From NCBI GenBank assembly GCA_947371775.1, contig CANBQX010000002.1, positions 1 to 42,063 of the forward strand: a DNA stretch of 42,063 nt. The letters run 5' to 3'. The position numbers and the translations under genes are program-made. Below, in pieces: positions 28,515-39,928 of this stretch. The notes below the pieces were generated by a model. It saw nothing but the letters and a program-made list of their open reading frames with translations. It was not told the origin of the DNA and did not search any database. Origin of the DNA: Comamonadaceae bacterium. GTDB taxonomy: Bacteria > Pseudomonadota > Gammaproteobacteria > Burkholderiales > Burkholderiaceae_C. Each line of letters starts with the position of its first letter. Positions within the stretch are counted from its first letter, which is position 1.

Positions 28515-29764
28515 GCGCCGCGCAAGCGATGTGGAACCGCTGGTTCAAACCAGCTGTCTCCGAGTCGGACGAGCTGCCCGTGCGCCTGGGCCGCCGCGCC
28601 AGCTACAGCACAGGCGCCAGCGCAGGTCGCGTCAGCACCTTTGACAACTCGCTGGTCGCGGTGGTGATGGCGCTGGTGGTATGGGGCGCGGTCATGGTGT
28701 ATTCGGCCACCATTGCCATGCCGGACAACCCCCGCTTTGCCAACTACACGCACAACTACTTTTTGATCCGCCATGTGGCCTCTATTGCCGTTGCGGTGAT
28801 TGCGGCAGCCATTGCTTTTCAGGTGCCGCTGGAAACCTGGGAGCGCATTGCTCCCATGCTGTTCATAGCCTGCCTGGTGCTGTTGCTGGCGGTGCTCTTG
28901 CCCTTTATCGGCAAAGGCGTGAATGGCGCCAAGCGTTGGATCTCACTCGGTGTGACCAATTTCCAGCCTTCGGAACTGGCCAAGTTTTCTGCCGTGTTGT
29001 ATGCGGCGGGTTACATGGTGCGCAAGATCGAGCTCAAAGAAGACTTTGTCAAAGCGGTGTGGCCCATGGCCGCCGCCGTCGGCACCATGGGCAGTTTGTT
29101 GCTGGCCGAGCCCGATATGGGTGCGTTCATGGTGATTGCCGTGATCGCCATGGGCATCTTGTTTTTAGGCGGCGTCAATGCCCGCATGTTCTTCTTGATC
29201 TCAGGCGTGTTGGTCGGGGCCTTCGCACTGATGATTGCCTTCAACGATTACCGCCGTGCCCGCATCTTTGCCTACCTGGATCCCTGGACCGAACACAACG
29301 CGCTGGGCAAGGGCTACCAGCTCACCCACTCCTTGATTGCGATTGGCCGGGGCGAGGTGTTTGGTGTGGGCCTGGGCGGTAGCGTAGAAAAGCTGCACTG
29401 GCTGCCCGAAGCCCACACGGACTTTTTGCTGGCCGTGATCGGCGAAGAGTTTGGCTTGGTGGGTGTGGTGCTGCTGTTGGGCTTGTTTTTGTGGCTCACC
29501 CGCCGCTTGATCCACATCGGCCGCCAGGCTGTGGCCCTGGACCGCGTGTTTGCCGGCCTGGTGGCCCAGGGCGTTGGCATTTGGATGGGCTTTCAGGCTT
29601 TCATCAACATGGGCGTGAACCTGGGCGCTCTGCCCACCAAAGGCCTGACCTTGCCGCTGATGAGCTACGGCGGCTCGGCCATTCTGATCAACCTGATCGC
29701 ACTGGCCGTGGTCTTGCGGGTGGATTATGAGAACCGCCAGCTGATGCAAGGAGGCCGGTCATGA
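28511..29764 (+). CDS. ftsW: Peptidoglycan glycosyltransferase FtsW
   Basis: SEDS-family signatures: [68 protein letters not shown]. Confidence 0.97.
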   Translation: MSAAQAMWNRWFKPAVSESDELPVRLGRRASYSTGASAGRVSTFDNSLVAVVMALVVWGAVMVYSATIAMPDNPRFANYTHNYFLIRHVASIAVAVIAAAIAFQVPLETWERIAPMLFIACLVLLLAVLLPFIGKGVNGAKRWISLGVTNFQPSELAKFSAVLYAAGYMVRKIELKEDFVKAVWPMAAAVGTMGSLLLAEPDMGAFMVIAVIAMGILFLGGVNARMFFLISGVLVGAFALMIAFNDYRRARIFAYLDPWTEHNALGKGYQLTHSLIAIGRGEVFGVGLGGSVEKLHWLPEAHTDFLLAVIGEEFGLVGVVLLLGLFLWLTRRLIHIGRQAVALDRVFAGLVAQGVGIWMGFQAFINMGVNLGALPTKGLTLPLMSYGGSAILINLIALAVVLRVDYENRQLMQGGRS

Positions 29765-30843
29765 CCGCGTCTGCACGCACAGCACCCCGCACCGCACTGG
29801 TCATGGCAGGCGGCACGGGCGGGCATATTTTTCCGGGGCTGGCGGTCGCCCAGGCGCTGCGTGAGCGCGGCTGGCGGGTGCACTGGCTGGGTGCCCCTGA
29901 CAGCATGGAGAGCCGTCTGGTGCCTGCGCGTGGTTTCGTGCTGGAAACGATTGCTTTCTCAGGCGTGCGAGGCAAGGGCATCAAGACCTTGCTGGGGCTG
30001 CCTTTGCGTCTGCTGCGCGCACTGCTGCAAAGCCGCCAGGTGCTGCAGCGGGTGCGCCCTGATGTGGTGCTGGGCTTTGGCGGCTACATCAGCCTGCCCG
30101 CAGGTGTGATGGCCGCATTGCGGCGCATTCCTCTGGTGCTGCACGAGCAAAATTCGGTGGCCGGTGCGGCCAACCGCGTGCTGGCGCGCATGGCGCAGCG
30201 CGTGTTCAGCGCATTCCCCCACGCATTGCCCAATGCACAGCATGTGGGCAACCCCTTGCGCGAAGAATTTTTGAACCAGGCACCGCCCGAGCAGCGCTTT
30301 GCAGAGCGCAGCGGGCCCTTGCACTTGCTGGTGGTGGGCGGCAGTTTGGGCGCACGCGCGCTCAACACCGTGGTGCCTCAGGCGCTGGCGCGGATACCGC
30401 AAGCCCAACGCCCTGTTGTTCTGCACCAAAGTGGCGAGAAGCAAATGGACGAGTTGCGCGCCAACTACGCCGCGGCCGGTGTGGCTGCCGATCTGACGCC
30501 CTTTATAGACAACACGGCGCAAGCCTACGCACAGGCCGATCTGGTCTTGTGCCGTGCGGGTGCGAGCACGGTGACCGAGATTGCTGCGGTGGGCGCTGCG
30601 GCGCTGTTTGTGCCCTTCCCCTCGGCGGTGGACGACCACCAAACCCACAACGCACGCTTTCTGGTGGACCAGGGCGCGGGCTGGCTGGTGCCACAAGCCA
30701 CGCTCACGCCGGAATTTTTGGCCGACTGGTTGCAGCATTGCGACCGCGCCGAACTGCTGCAACACGCCCAAGCCGCCAAAGCATTGCAAAACACCCAGGC
30801 CACCCAGGCCATGGTGGCGGCCTGCGAGGAATTGGCGCCATGA
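29761..30843 (+). CDS. murG: UDP-GlcNAc transferase MurG
   Basis: [65 protein letters not shown]. Confidence 0.97.
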   Translation: MTASARTAPRTALVMAGGTGGHIFPGLAVAQALRERGWRVHWLGAPDSMESRLVPARGFVLETIAFSGVRGKGIKTLLGLPLRLLRALLQSRQVLQRVRPDVVLGFGGYISLPAGVMAALRRIPLVLHEQNSVAGAANRVLARMAQRVFSAFPHALPNAQHVGNPLREEFLNQAPPEQRFAERSGPLHLLVVGGSLGARALNTVVPQALARIPQAQRPVVLHQSGEKQMDELRANYAAAGVAADLTPFIDNTAQAYAQADLVLCRAGASTVTEIAAVGAAALFVPFPSAVDDHQTHNARFLVDQGAGWLVPQATLTPEFLADWLQHCDRAELLQHAQAAKALQNTQATQAMVAACEELAP

Positions 30844-32258
30844 AACACGCCATCCAACACATTCACTTCGTCGGTGTGGGCGGCTCCGGCATGTCCGGCA
30901 TCGCCGAAATCCTGCACAACCTGGGGTACAGCATCTCGGGCTCCGATCTGTCAGACAGCGCTACCTTGCGCCGCTTGGCATCCTTGGGCATTCACACCCA
31001 TGTGGGCCATGACGCCGCGCATGTCGCGCGCGCCGATGCGGTGGTCACCTCCACCGCCGTGCAAGCCAGCAACCCCGAAGTGCTGCGCGCCCGCGAACTG
31101 CGCATTCCGGTTGTGCCACGTGCGCTGATGCTGGCCGAGCTGATGCGCCTCAAACAAGGCATTGCCATCGCCGGCACCCACGGCAAAACCACCACCACCA
31201 GCCTGGTGGCCAGTGTCCTGGCGCAAGCCGGGCTCGACCCCACCTTTGTGATCGGCGGGCGCTTGAACAGTGCCGGTGCCAATGCGCGGCTGGGCAAGGG
31301 CAACTACATCGTGGTCGAAGCCGATGAGTCCGATGCCTCGTTTCTGAACCTCTTGCCAGTGATGGCGGTCGTGACCAATATCGACGCCGACCACATGGAC
31401 ACCTACGGCCACGACTTTGGCCGTTTGCAGCAGGCCTTTGTCGACTTTTTGCACCGCATGCCCTTTTACGGCACAGCCATTTTGTGCACCGACGACCCCG
31501 CCGTGCGCGCCATCGTGGACCAGGTCACCTGCCCGATCACCAGCTACGGCTTTGACGAAGGTGCCCAAGTGCGTGCCGTCAATGTGCGCGCTGTGGACGG
31601 TCAAATGCATTTCACCGTGCAGCGGCGCAATGGCGTGACGCTGCCCGACCTGGACATCGTGCTCAACCTGCCCGGTCGCCACAATGTGCTCAATGCCTTG
31701 TCGGCGATTGCAGTGGCCGTCGAGCTCAATATCGAGGACGCGGCCGTGCAGGCCGCACTCGCCGAGTTCAAGGGTGTGGGCCGACGCTTTCAGCGCTATG
31801 GCGACCATGCGCTGCCCCAGGGCGGCGTGGTCACCGTGGTCGACGACTACGGCCACCACCCGGTAGAGATGGCCGCCACGCTGGCCGCGGCGCGCGGTGC
31901 GTTTCCAGGCCGTCGCCTGGTACTGGCTTTTCAGCCGCACCGCTACACCCGTACACGCGACTGCTTCGAGGACTTTGTGCGGGTCATGGGCCAGGCCGAC
32001 GTGGTGCTGCTGGCCGAGGTCTATGCCGCAGGCGAAGCACCGCTGGTGGCAGCAGACGGGCGTGCGCTGGCGCGCGCCATGCGCATTGCGGGCAAGCTCG
32101 AACCCGTGTTTGTCGACGACATCCAGGCCATGGCGGCCACGGCAGTGGCCAATGCCCAGCCGAGCGATGTGCTGCTGTGCATGGGTGCGGGCTCCATCAG
32201 CGCCGTACCCGCCAAGGTGGTCGAACTGCTGCAACAGCGCCAAGGAGCATCGGCATGA
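30840..32258 (+). CDS. murC: UDP-MurNAc:L-Ala ligase MurC
   Basis: [62 protein letters not shown] at 30840 overlaps the murG stop. Confidence 0.97.
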   Translation: MKHAIQHIHFVGVGGSGMSGIAEILHNLGYSISGSDLSDSATLRRLASLGIHTHVGHDAAHVARADAVVTSTAVQASNPEVLRARELRIPVVPRALMLAELMRLKQGIAIAGTHGKTTTTSLVASVLAQAGLDPTFVIGGRLNSAGANARLGKGNYIVVEADESDASFLNLLPVMAVVTNIDADHMDTYGHDFGRLQQAFVDFLHRMPFYGTAILCTDDPAVRAIVDQVTCPITSYGFDEGAQVRAVNVRAVDGQMHFTVQRRNGVTLPDLDIVLNLPGRHNVLNALSAIAVAVELNIEDAAVQAALAEFKGVGRRFQRYGDHALPQGGVVTVVDDYGHHPVEMAATLAAARGAFPGRRLVLAFQPHRYTRTRDCFEDFVRVMGQADVVLLAEVYAAGEAPLVAADGRALARAMRIAGKLEPVFVDDIQAMAATAVANAQPSDVLLCMGAGSISAVPAKVVELLQQRQGASA

Positions 32259-33226
32259 ACGTCGCACAGTTTGGCAAGGTCGCCGTGCTCATGGGGGGCG
32301 CCTCTGCAGAGCGCGAGATTTCGCTGCTCTCGGGCAACGGTGTGCTGCAGGCGCTGCGATCCAAGGGCGTAGACGCCCATGCCTTTGACCCCGCCGAGCG
32401 TGACCTCTCCGAGCTCAAAGCCCAAGGCTTTGCGCGCTGCTTTATCGCACTGCACGGCCGCTTCGGCGAAGACGGCACGGTGCAAGGTGCGCTCGAATTG
32501 CTGGGCATTCCCTACACCGGCTCAGGTGTGATGGCCTCCAGCATTGCCATCGACAAAGTCATGACCAAGCGCGTGTGGATCGCAGAGGGCATTCCCACAC
32601 CGCAGTACAAGGTCTTGCACCAAGGTAATTTCGACAAGCGGGAGGTCATTGAGATTCCCGACGCCCTGGGTCTGCCGCTCATCGTCAAGCCCGCGCGCGA
32701 AGGCTCGTCTCTGGGGGTGACCAAGGTGATGGGCTATTCCGGTATGACCGAGGCGGTGAATTTGGCGGGTGATTTGGACGCGGACATTCTGTGCGAGGAG
32801 TGCATTGAGGGCGACGAGGTGACCTGCCCGGTGATTGGCGAAGGTGCCCATGCGCGCGCCTTGCCGGTGATTCGCATCGTGGCACCCGAGGGCAATTACG
32901 ACTACCAGCACAAGTACTTCACTGACGACACGCATTACCTGGTCCCCTGCGGACTCCCGGCCGGCGAAGAAGAAGCCATTCAGGCGCTGGTCCTCAAGGC
33001 CTACCGGGTGCTGGGTTGCCGTGGCTGGGGGCGTATCGACGTGATGATTGACGGCAAGACGCGCAAGCCCTCTTTGCTGGAGATCAATACCTCGCCCGGT
33101 ATGACCGGCCACTCCCTGGTGCCCATGTCTGCGCGCGCAGCGGGCACCAGCTACGAGGATTTGTGCCTGCAGATTTTGTCGCTGGCCGCGCTTGACAGCA
33201 CGCCGCGCGCAAGGAGCGCCCCATGA
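32255..33226 (+). CDS. ddl: D-alanine--D-alanine ligase
   Basis: [76 protein letters not shown] at 32255 overlaps the murC stop. Confidence 0.97.
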   Translation: MNVAQFGKVAVLMGGASAEREISLLSGNGVLQALRSKGVDAHAFDPAERDLSELKAQGFARCFIALHGRFGEDGTVQGALELLGIPYTGSGVMASSIAIDKVMTKRVWIAEGIPTPQYKVLHQGNFDKREVIEIPDALGLPLIVKPAREGSSLGVTKVMGYSGMTEAVNLAGDLDADILCEECIEGDEVTCPVIGEGAHARALPVIRIVAPEGNYDYQHKYFTDDTHYLVPCGLPAGEEEAIQALVLKAYRVLGCRGWGRIDVMIDGKTRKPSLLEINTSPGMTGHSLVPMSARAAGTSYEDLCLQILSLAALDSTPRARSAP

Positions 33227-34008
33227 ACCGCGCAGAGAACTCGGGCATGGATTTGCGTGTGATGAACGGCCTGGCCGTCGCACTGTTTGCCATCTTCGTA
33301 GGATCGGTGTTGGTAGCCGCGACCCGCTGGGTGTCCAACCGCTCGGTGTTTGCGCTGCACAGCATCACGGTGCTGGGCGATGTAACGCACGCCAACGCGC
33401 CCACCGTGCGCGCCCATGTGGTGTCGCGTGTCACGGGCTCATTTTTCAGCGTCGACTTGGCACGCACCCGCACCGTGTTGGAGGCCATGCCCTGGGTGCG
33501 CCATGCGGTGGTGCACCGTGACTTCCCCAACAAACTGCGCGTGCAGCTGCAAGAACACCAAGTGGCCGCTTACTGGGGCGACGCCAACGAGCCGCGCTTG
33601 CTCAATACCTTTGGTGAAGTGTTTGATGCCAATGTGGGTGAAGTGGAAGTAGACGACCTGCCGCACCTCAACGGCCCGCTGGCGCAAAGTGCCACCGTGC
33701 TGGCCGCCTACCGCGCGCTGGCGCCACAGTTTGCCGCCATGGACTTGACGCTGGAGAGCCTGGACCTGACCAACCAGGGCAGCTGGCGCATCGGCCTGAG
33801 TGGCGGTGCCACCCTGGAAGCTGGTCGCGGTGATTTGGAACAAATCCAAACCGATGTCGCCCAGTTCTTAAAAACACTGACACGTGTGCTGGCGCGCTAC
33901 CAACGCCCCGCCGGAGCGCTGGAGTCTGCCGACCTGCGCTACAAAAACGGTTATGCAATTCGGCTGCGCGGCGTCAGCACCCTTGCCGCTGCGGCACCCA
34001 CCCCTTAA
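33223..34008 (+). CDS. ftsQ: Cell division protein FtsQ
   Basis: N-terminal TM, POTRA-like [55 protein letters not shown]. Between ddl and ftsA. Confidence 0.95.
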   Translation: MNRAENSGMDLRVMNGLAVALFAIFVGSVLVAATRWVSNRSVFALHSITVLGDVTHANAPTVRAHVVSRVTGSFFSVDLARTRTVLEAMPWVRHAVVHRDFPNKLRVQLQEHQVAAYWGDANEPRLLNTFGEVFDANVGEVEVDDLPHLNGPLAQSATVLAAYRALAPQFAAMDLTLESLDLTNQGSWRIGLSGGATLEAGRGDLEQIQTDVAQFLKTLTRVLARYQRPAGALESADLRYKNGYAIRLRGVSTLAAAAPTP

Positions 34009-34032
34009 AGACTTACAAACAGGTACGAAACT

Positions 34033-35262
34033 ATGGCCCGTGAATACAAAGATTTGGTCGTCGGACTGGACATCGGCACCGCCAAAGTGATGGCGGTGGT
34101 AGCCGAGGTACTGCCCGGCGGCACCCTGCGCCTGGCGGGTTTTGGCTCCGCGCCCAGCAATGGACTCAAGCGCGGCGTGGTGGTCAACATTGACGCCACC
34201 GTGCACAGCATTCAGCAAGCGCTCAAAGAAGCCGAGCTGATGGCGGACTGCAAAATCACCCGTGTCTACACCGGCATCACGGGCAGCCACATCCGCGGCA
34301 TCAACTCCAGCGGCATGGTGGCGATCAAGGACCGCGAGGTCACCCAGGCCGATGTGACCCGTGTGGTGGAAACTGCCAAGGCCATTCACATCTCCAGCGA
34401 CCAGCGCCTGCTGTTGGTCGAACCCCAAGAATTCATCATCGACGGCCAAGACGTCAAAGAGCCTATCGGCATGAGCGGTATGCGCCTGGAAGCCAAGGTG
34501 CATATCGTGACCGGCGCACAAAGTGCGGCCGAGAACATCATCAAGTGCGTGCGCCGCTGCGGCCTGGAAGTCGAGCAGCTCATGCTCAACCCGCTGGCCT
34601 CGAGCCTGTCGGTGCTGACCGAAGATGAGCGTGAACTCGGCGTGGCGCTGGTCGATATTGGCGCAGGCACCACCGACATCGCCATCTTTACCAACGGCGC
34701 CATTCGCCACACCGCCGTTATTCCGATCGCAGGCGACTTGATTACCAGCGACATCGCCATGGCGCTGCGCACCCCGACCAAAGACGCTGAAGAAATCAAG
34801 GTCGAAAGCGGGCACGCCAAGCAGGTGCTGGTAGACCCCGACGTGCAGGTCGAAGTGCCGGGCCTGGGCGACCGCAGCCCGCGCATGCTCAGCCGCCAGG
34901 CACTGGCAGGTGTGATCGAGCCGCGCATTGAAGAAATCTTTACCCTGGTGAACCAGGTCATGCGTGAGTCGGGCTTCGAAGAAGTGCTGTCTTCGGGCAT
35001 TGTGCTCACCGGCGGCAGCTGCGTCATGCCGGGCATGGTGGAGCTGGGCGAGGACATCTTCCTCAAGCCGGTGCGCCGCGGCATTCCGCTGTATTCCAAC
35101 GCGCTGGCGGACATGGTGGCCCAGCCCCGCGCGGCGGTGGTCATGGGCTTTCTGGAAGAGGCCCGTATCGCGCGCATGCGAGGCATCAAAGTGGCGCAAA
35201 AAAGCGGCTCCGTCAAGAGTGCTTTTGGCCAGATCCGAGACTTCTTCGCGGGGAACTTTTAA
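34033..35262 (+). CDS. ftsA: Cell division protein FtsA
   Basis: LVVGLDIGTAKVMAVVAEV, ALVDIGAGTTDIAIFTNGAIRHTAVIPIAGDLITSDIA, VLTGGSCVMPGMVELGE. Confidence 0.97.
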   Translation: MAREYKDLVVGLDIGTAKVMAVVAEVLPGGTLRLAGFGSAPSNGLKRGVVVNIDATVHSIQQALKEAELMADCKITRVYTGITGSHIRGINSSGMVAIKDREVTQADVTRVVETAKAIHISSDQRLLLVEPQEFIIDGQDVKEPIGMSGMRLEAKVHIVTGAQSAAENIIKCVRRCGLEVEQLMLNPLASSLSVLTEDERELGVALVDIGAGTTDIAIFTNGAIRHTAVIPIAGDLITSDIAMALRTPTKDAEEIKVESGHAKQVLVDPDVQVEVPGLGDRSPRMLSRQALAGVIEPRIEEIFTLVNQVMRESGFEEVLSSGIVLTGGSCVMPGMVELGEDIFLKPVRRGIPLYSNALADMVAQPRAAVVMGFLEEARIARMRGIKVAQKSGSVKSAFGQIRDFFAGNF

Positions 35263-35414
35263 ATGCATCAATTTATACCGTTTGATACGCAAAAATCGGT
35301 CTCGCACAGGGCACAATTACGGTGGCTGCCGCGTGCCGGGCCGCTATGGCGAAGTTCCACTTTTTTGATACCGCTTTTTTCATTTTCCGTTTGCAAAACC
35401 ATTAGGAGCTCCGC

Positions 35415-36704
35415 ATGTCCATCGAACTAATTGAAGACGAATCGTTCAACCAAGGTACCTTGATCAAGGTCATTGGCGTGGGCGGCGGCGGAGGCAACGC
35501 AGTCGAGTACATGATCCAGTCTTCGGTCAACGGCGTGGAGTTCATTTGCGCCAACACCGATGCCCAGGCACTCAACCGCAGCAGTGCGCACCGCCGCATT
35601 CAATTGGGCGAGAGCGGTTTGGGTGCAGGCAGCCGTCCTGACAAGGGCAAACTGTCCGCCGAGCAGGCGGAGGCCGATATCCGCATCGCGCTGGAAGGCG
35701 CCAACATGCTCTTCATCACCGCCGGCATGGGCGGCGGCACCGGAACCGGCGCCGCACCCATCATCGCCAAGGTGGCCAAAGAGATGGGCATCCTGACGGT
35801 GGGCGTGGTGACCAAGCCCTTTGAATTCGAAGGTGGCCCGCGCATGAAAAATGCCGATGCCGGTCTGGCCGAACTCGAAAACAATGTCGACTCCTTGATC
35901 GTGGTGCTCAACGAGAAATTGCTCGAAGTGCTGGGCGACGACGTGAGCCAGGACGAGGCCTTTGCCTATGCCAACGACGTGCTGAAAAACGCCGTGGGCG
36001 GCATTGCCGAAATCATCAACGTGCCTGGCCATGTGAACGTCGACTTCGAAGACGTGCGCACCGTCATGAGCGAGCAAGGCAAAGCCATGATGGGCACCGC
36101 CCTGGCCAAGGGCCCGGACCGTGCGCGCATTGCCGCCGAGCAAGCGGTGGCCTGCCCTCTGCTCGAAGGCATTGACCTCTCCGGCGCCAAGGGCGTTCTG
36201 GTGTTGATCACCGCTGCCAAGGGCTCGCTCAAATTGAGCGAATCCAAACTGGCGATGAACACCATCCGCGCCTTTGCCTCGTCCGAAGCGCATGTGATTT
36301 ACGGCACGGCCTACGACGACAGCCTGGTCGACCAGGTGCGCGTCACCGTGGTCGCGACCGGCCTGGGCCGTCAGGGTACGCACCGCCGCACCGCACCTCC
36401 GCTGCAAGTGCTGCGCACCGGTACCGACAACGTGCCCTTCAACGTGCCCACCTTGAACAATGCCGTCGGCAACGCGGGCGTGCAGCGTGGCTCTAGCGTG
36501 AGCCCCATGGCTTCCATGGGTGGCGCAAGTGCTGCCACCAGCATGGGCGCCAGCGCCGCACCCCAGGCGGACTACGGCACCATGAGCACGCCTGCTGTCT
36601 GGCGCGGAACCCGCACCTCGGCAGCGCAAAAAGTGGACGCGCTGTCCAGCGGCGGTATGGACGACTACGAAATCCCGGCGTTCTTGCGCAAACAGGCGGA
36701 TTGA
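35415..36704 (+). CDS. ftsZ: Cell division protein FtsZ
   Basis: IKVIGVGGGGGNAVEYMI, FITAGMGGGTGTGAAPIIAKVAKEMG, NVDFEDVRTVM, C-terminal peptide DDYEIPAFLRKQAD. AGGAG Shine-Dalgarno upstream. Confidence 0.98.
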   Translation: MSIELIEDESFNQGTLIKVIGVGGGGGNAVEYMIQSSVNGVEFICANTDAQALNRSSAHRRIQLGESGLGAGSRPDKGKLSAEQAEADIRIALEGANMLFITAGMGGGTGTGAAPIIAKVAKEMGILTVGVVTKPFEFEGGPRMKNADAGLAELENNVDSLIVVLNEKLLEVLGDDVSQDEAFAYANDVLKNAVGGIAEIINVPGHVNVDFEDVRTVMSEQGKAMMGTALAKGPDRARIAAEQAVACPLLEGIDLSGAKGVLVLITAAKGSLKLSESKLAMNTIRAFASSEAHVIYGTAYDDSLVDQVRVTVVATGLGRQGTHRRTAPPLQVLRTGTDNVPFNVPTLNNAVGNAGVQRGSSVSPMASMGGASAATSMGASAAPQADYGTMSTPAVWRGTRTSAAQKVDALSSGGMDDYEIPAFLRKQAD

Positions 36705-36736
36705 TCGTCGTTGACGAACCTCTGAGTTCGATTGCA

Positions 36737-36766
36737 TGCGGGCCCTTCGGGGCCCGCACTGCTTTT
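36737..36766 (+). terminator. Intrinsic terminator-like hairpin between ftsZ and lpxC
   Basis: T-GCGGGCCC-TTCG-GGGCCCGC-A: 9-bp perfect stem with a UUCG tetraloop, followed by CTGCTTTT. Confidence 0.75.
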
Positions 36767-36777
36767 ACAATCCATCG

Positions 36778-37701
36778 GTGCTCAAACAAAGAACCCTCAA
36801 ATCCATCACCCGCGCCGTAGGTGTCGGCTTGCACAGCGGCCAGCGGGTGGAGATCACCCTGCGGCCTGCCGCGCCCAACACCGGCATCGTGTTTAGGCGG
36901 GTGGATTTGCCCCACCCCGTGGACATTGCGGTCTCGACCGACGCGGTCACGGATACGCGCCTGGCGTCCACGCTGTCGGCGGGCGGCGCCAAGGTGCACA
37001 CCGTAGAGCATTTGATGTCGGCCTGCGCCGGTTTGGGCGTGGACAACATGGTGGTGGACATCACTGCCGAAGAAGTTCCCATCCTGGACGGCTCGGCCGC
37101 ATCGTTTGTGTTTTTGCTGCAAAGCGCGGGCATTGAGATGCAAAACGCGCCACGTCGCTTTATCCGTGCCAAAGCGCCCATCACCGTGCGCGAAGGTATG
37201 CCTGGCAATGAAAAATGGGCCACGCTGGAACCCTTTCATGGCTTCAAGCTCACCTTTGCCATCGACTTCAACCACCCCGCAGTGGACTCCACCGGTCAGA
37301 TGGTGGAGTTTGATTTGAGCGTGGGCTCGTATGCCCGTGACATTGCGCGCGCACGCACCTTCGGTTTCACCAAAGACGTCGAAATGATGCGCTCCAACGG
37401 CTTGGCGCTGGGTGGCGGTCTGGACAACGCCATCGTGATGGACGACTACAAAGTGCTCAATGCGGACGGCTTGCGCTACGACGACGAGTTTGTGAAGCAC
37501 AAGATTTTGGACGCCATGGGCGATTTGTACATCGTGGGCATGCCCCTGCTGGCGCACTACCGCGCCCACCGTTCGGGCCATGCGCTCAACAACCTGCTGC
37601 TGCGCCAGCTCCAGGCCCAGCCCGAGGCCTGGGAGGTGGTGACCTTCGAAGAAGAGCGCAAAGCGCCCGCCGGATTTGCGCAGCTCGCGCCGCAGTGGTA
37701 A
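36778..37701 (+). CDS. lpxC: UDP-3-O-acyl-N-acetylglucosamine deacetylase LpxC (GTG start)
   Basis: [58 protein letters not shown] at 36778 gives the conserved N-terminus. The ORF-track ATG at 36736 falls at the terminator stem. Confidence 0.96.
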   Translation: MLKQRTLKSITRAVGVGLHSGQRVEITLRPAAPNTGIVFRRVDLPHPVDIAVSTDAVTDTRLASTLSAGGAKVHTVEHLMSACAGLGVDNMVVDITAEEVPILDGSAASFVFLLQSAGIEMQNAPRRFIRAKAPITVREGMPGNEKWATLEPFHGFKLTFAIDFNHPAVDSTGQMVEFDLSVGSYARDIARARTFGFTKDVEMMRSNGLALGGGLDNAIVMDDYKVLNADGLRYDDEFVKHKILDAMGDLYIVGMPLLAHYRAHRSGHALNNLLLRQLQAQPEAWEVVTFEEERKAPAGFAQLAPQW

Positions 37702-37717
37702 GGCGTAACGCGCCTAA

Positions 37718-37753
37718 ACCACAACGTTTACCACAACCTTCACCGCAACCCTA
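37718..37753. repeat. Three 12-bp imperfect tandem repeats
   Basis: ACCACAACGTTT / ACCACAACCTTC / ACCGCAACCCTA in the short lpxC-ruvC convergent junction. Confidence 0.7.
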
Positions 37754-38296
37754 GCGGCTGCGGCCTGCCCGGTAGCTGCCGTCCCCCGCACCCAGACCGT
37801 CGGCCTTGGCAATCCGGGCCATGGCCGCCCCCGCATGGGCATGGGTGATGGCCAAACCCAAGCCATCGGCAGCATCGGGCCCGGGCAAGCCCGGTAGCGA
37901 AAGCAAGCGCCGCACCATTTCTTGAATTTGCGTTTTGTCCGCGCGGCCATAGCCCACCACCGCCTGCTTCATTTGCAGTGCGGTGTACTCGGCCACCGCC
38001 AGGTTGGCGTGTACCAAGGCAGTGAGCAAGGCACCGCGCGCCTGACCGAGCAAGAGTGTGGACTGCGGGTTGACGTTCACGAAGACGATTTCAATCGACG
38101 CGCAGTCCGGCTGGTAGCGCTCAATCACTTCACCCACGCCATCGAACAGCACTTTCAGCCGCGCGGGCAGCGCTTTGGTCTCGAGGTGGTGGGTGGTGAT
38201 GGTGCCGCTGGCCACGTAGCGCAGAGTGGCACCCTCCTGGTCGATCACGCCAAAACCTGTGGTGCGCAAACCGGGGTCGATGCCCAGAATTCTCAT
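37751..38296 (-). CDS. ruvC: Crossover junction endodeoxyribonuclease RuvC
   Basis: [59 protein letters not shown]. Confidence 0.97.
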   Translation of the reverse strand: MRILGIDPGLRTTGFGVIDQEGATLRYVASGTITTHHLETKALPARLKVLFDGVGEVIERYQPDCASIEIVFVNVNPQSTLLLGQARGALLTALVHANLAVAEYTALQMKQAVVGYGRADKTQIQEMVRRLLSLPGLPGPDAADGLGLAITHAHAGAAMARIAKADGLGAGDGSYRAGRSR

Positions 38297-39036
38297 GGTG
38301 CTTTCCCGGGCAAGCGGGCATCGCCCATGCGCCCCACAATCACCAATGCCCGCGCGCTGAGGTAGTCGGAATTGGGAAGTTTTTCAAAATAGCGGGGCCG
38401 GGGCAGCATGACGACCAAGCGCGCGGCCTCATAGGCACTGAGGCTGGCCGCGCTTTTGCGAAAGTAATGCTGGGCTGCGGCCTCGGCACCAAACACGCCC
38501 TCACCCCACTCTACGCTGTTGAGGTAAATCTCCAAAATGCGCTGCTTGCCCAGCAGCTTTTCCAGCAGCAGGGTCAGCACCAATTCCTGGGACTTGCGCA
38601 GCAGGGTGCGCTCGCCCGACAAAAACAAATTCTTGGCCAGTTGCTGGGTGATGGTGGAGCCACCCACCACTTTGGGTGGCTTGGCGTTCTTGCTGTTGGC
38701 CGCCGCCGTTTGGCTGGCGCGGTCTTCGGCTTTGGCATTTTTCGCCCAGGCTTTTTCCAGCGCCGCCCAGTCCAAGCCGTCGTGCGTGCTGAAGCTGTCG
38801 TCCTCGGAGGCAATCACCGCGCGCTTGAGTTGGGTGCTGAGCTGGGCATCGTCGCGCCACTGCTGCTTCCAGCGCACGCTGCCACGGTTTTGCAGCAATT
38901 GCCAGGCCTGTGAACGCTCAAAAGCTGTGGACTGCGGAGCGATCCACTGCATGCTGGCAATGCGCAGCACAAAAAACAGCTGCAGGCCCACCAGCGCACA
39001 CAGGCACACGACCAAAAATCGCATCAGCACTCTCAT
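38293..39036 (-). CDS. mtgA: Monofunctional biosynthetic peptidoglycan transglycosylase MtgA
   Basis: [86 protein letters not shown] (GT51). Confidence 0.96.
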   Translation of the reverse strand: MRVLMRFLVVCLCALVGLQLFFVLRIASMQWIAPQSTAFERSQAWQLLQNRGSVRWKQQWRDDAQLSTQLKRAVIASEDDSFSTHDGLDWAALEKAWAKNAKAEDRASQTAAANSKNAKPPKVVGGSTITQQLAKNLFLSGERTLLRKSQELVLTLLLEKLLGKQRILEIYLNSVEWGEGVFGAEAAAQHYFRKSAASLSAYEAARLVVMLPRPRYFEKLPNSDYLSARALVIVGRMGDARLPGKAP

Positions 39037-39911
39037 TGCGGCACCATCGCTTTGGTTTGCAAGGTCGCGTCCTTGGTAAAGGTAAACCGCGACACCAGCA
39101 CCAACTGGTCCACGGTCTTGCGCATTTCCGGCGTGAAGGGTCCAAACGGCCCCGCCGTGCGCGCAATGGCTTGGGCGCGGCGGTCCAGGTCGGGGTTGCC
39201 CGAATGCTTGACCACCTCCGCCTCCAGCACCACGCCGCGCGCGTCCACCGTGAGCACCATGGTCAGGCTGCCATAGAGTTTTTGCCCGCCCTTCTCGGGA
39301 AAGTGTGCATCGCCCTGGGCTTCAATCGCTTGGCGCATGGTGTCGTAGTACAGCGCATAGCTGGCCTCTTTGACAGCCGGGCTCAAAAAACGTTTGCGTG
39401 GACGTGCGTTCTCTGCATTGATGCGGTTCTCAATTTTGGCCAGAAGGTTGACCATTTCACGCCGTTTTTTTTCTTGCTCTGCGCGCTGCTCTGCGGTCTG
39501 GTTGCTGCGCGCCTGTGCCTCGGTCAGTGCGGCGAGTTGCTGTTTGACACGGCTCAGCAGCAGGTTTTGTTGCTGCTGCAGGTTTTGGCGCGTGGCATCT
39601 GCTGCGGTTGCGGTCAGATCTCCGTCCTGGGACGAAGGTGCGTTGGCCATCATGGTGCTGGCCATGCCCTGGGCGGCGTCGCCGCCACCGGCCAAGGACG
39701 CTTGCGCCACGGCTTGCGCCTCAACGGGGGGAACTTCGCTGCGGGCGTTGACCAGCACCACTTCCAGGGCGTTGTCGGCAAAGATGCGGTCGAACTGCTG
39801 CGGACTGACGATGCGCAAGGTCAGCACGGCCCCATGCAGCGCCAGCGACACCAGCAAGGTCTTTTGGAACAGGCTGCGTTGCAGCCACCAACGGGTCAGC
39901 GTCTGTCGCAT
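39033..39911 (-). CDS. TonB C-terminal-domain protein (energy transducer/TolA-like)
   Basis: N-terminal TM, Gln/Glu-rich coiled linker, C-terminal HFPEKGGQKLYGSLTMVLTVDARGVVLEAEVVKHSGNPDLDRRAQAIARTAGPFGPF (TonB_C-like). Confidence 0.82.
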   Translation of the reverse strand: MRQTLTRWWLQRSLFQKTLLVSLALHGAVLTLRIVSPQQFDRIFADNALEVVLVNARSEVPPVEAQAVAQASLAGGGDAAQGMASTMMANAPSSQDGDLTATAADATRQNLQQQQNLLLSRVKQQLAALTEAQARSNQTAEQRAEQEKKRREMVNLLAKIENRINAENARPRKRFLSPAVKEASYALYYDTMRQAIEAQGDAHFPEKGGQKLYGSLTMVLTVDARGVVLEAEVVKHSGNPDLDRRAQAIARTAGPFGPFTPEMRKTVDQLVLVSRFTFTKDATLQTKAMVPQ

Positions 39912-39928
39912 GCTTGGCGCGCCCGTCT

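Noticed and set aside
33868-35316. 482-aa reverse-strand ORF opposite ftsQ/ftsA
   Set aside because: Low-information His/Asp/Ala/Gln-rich translation mirroring FtsA codon bias.
35427-36737. 436-aa reverse-strand ORF opposite ftsZ
   Set aside because: Antisense shadow of ftsZ. No start context or homology.
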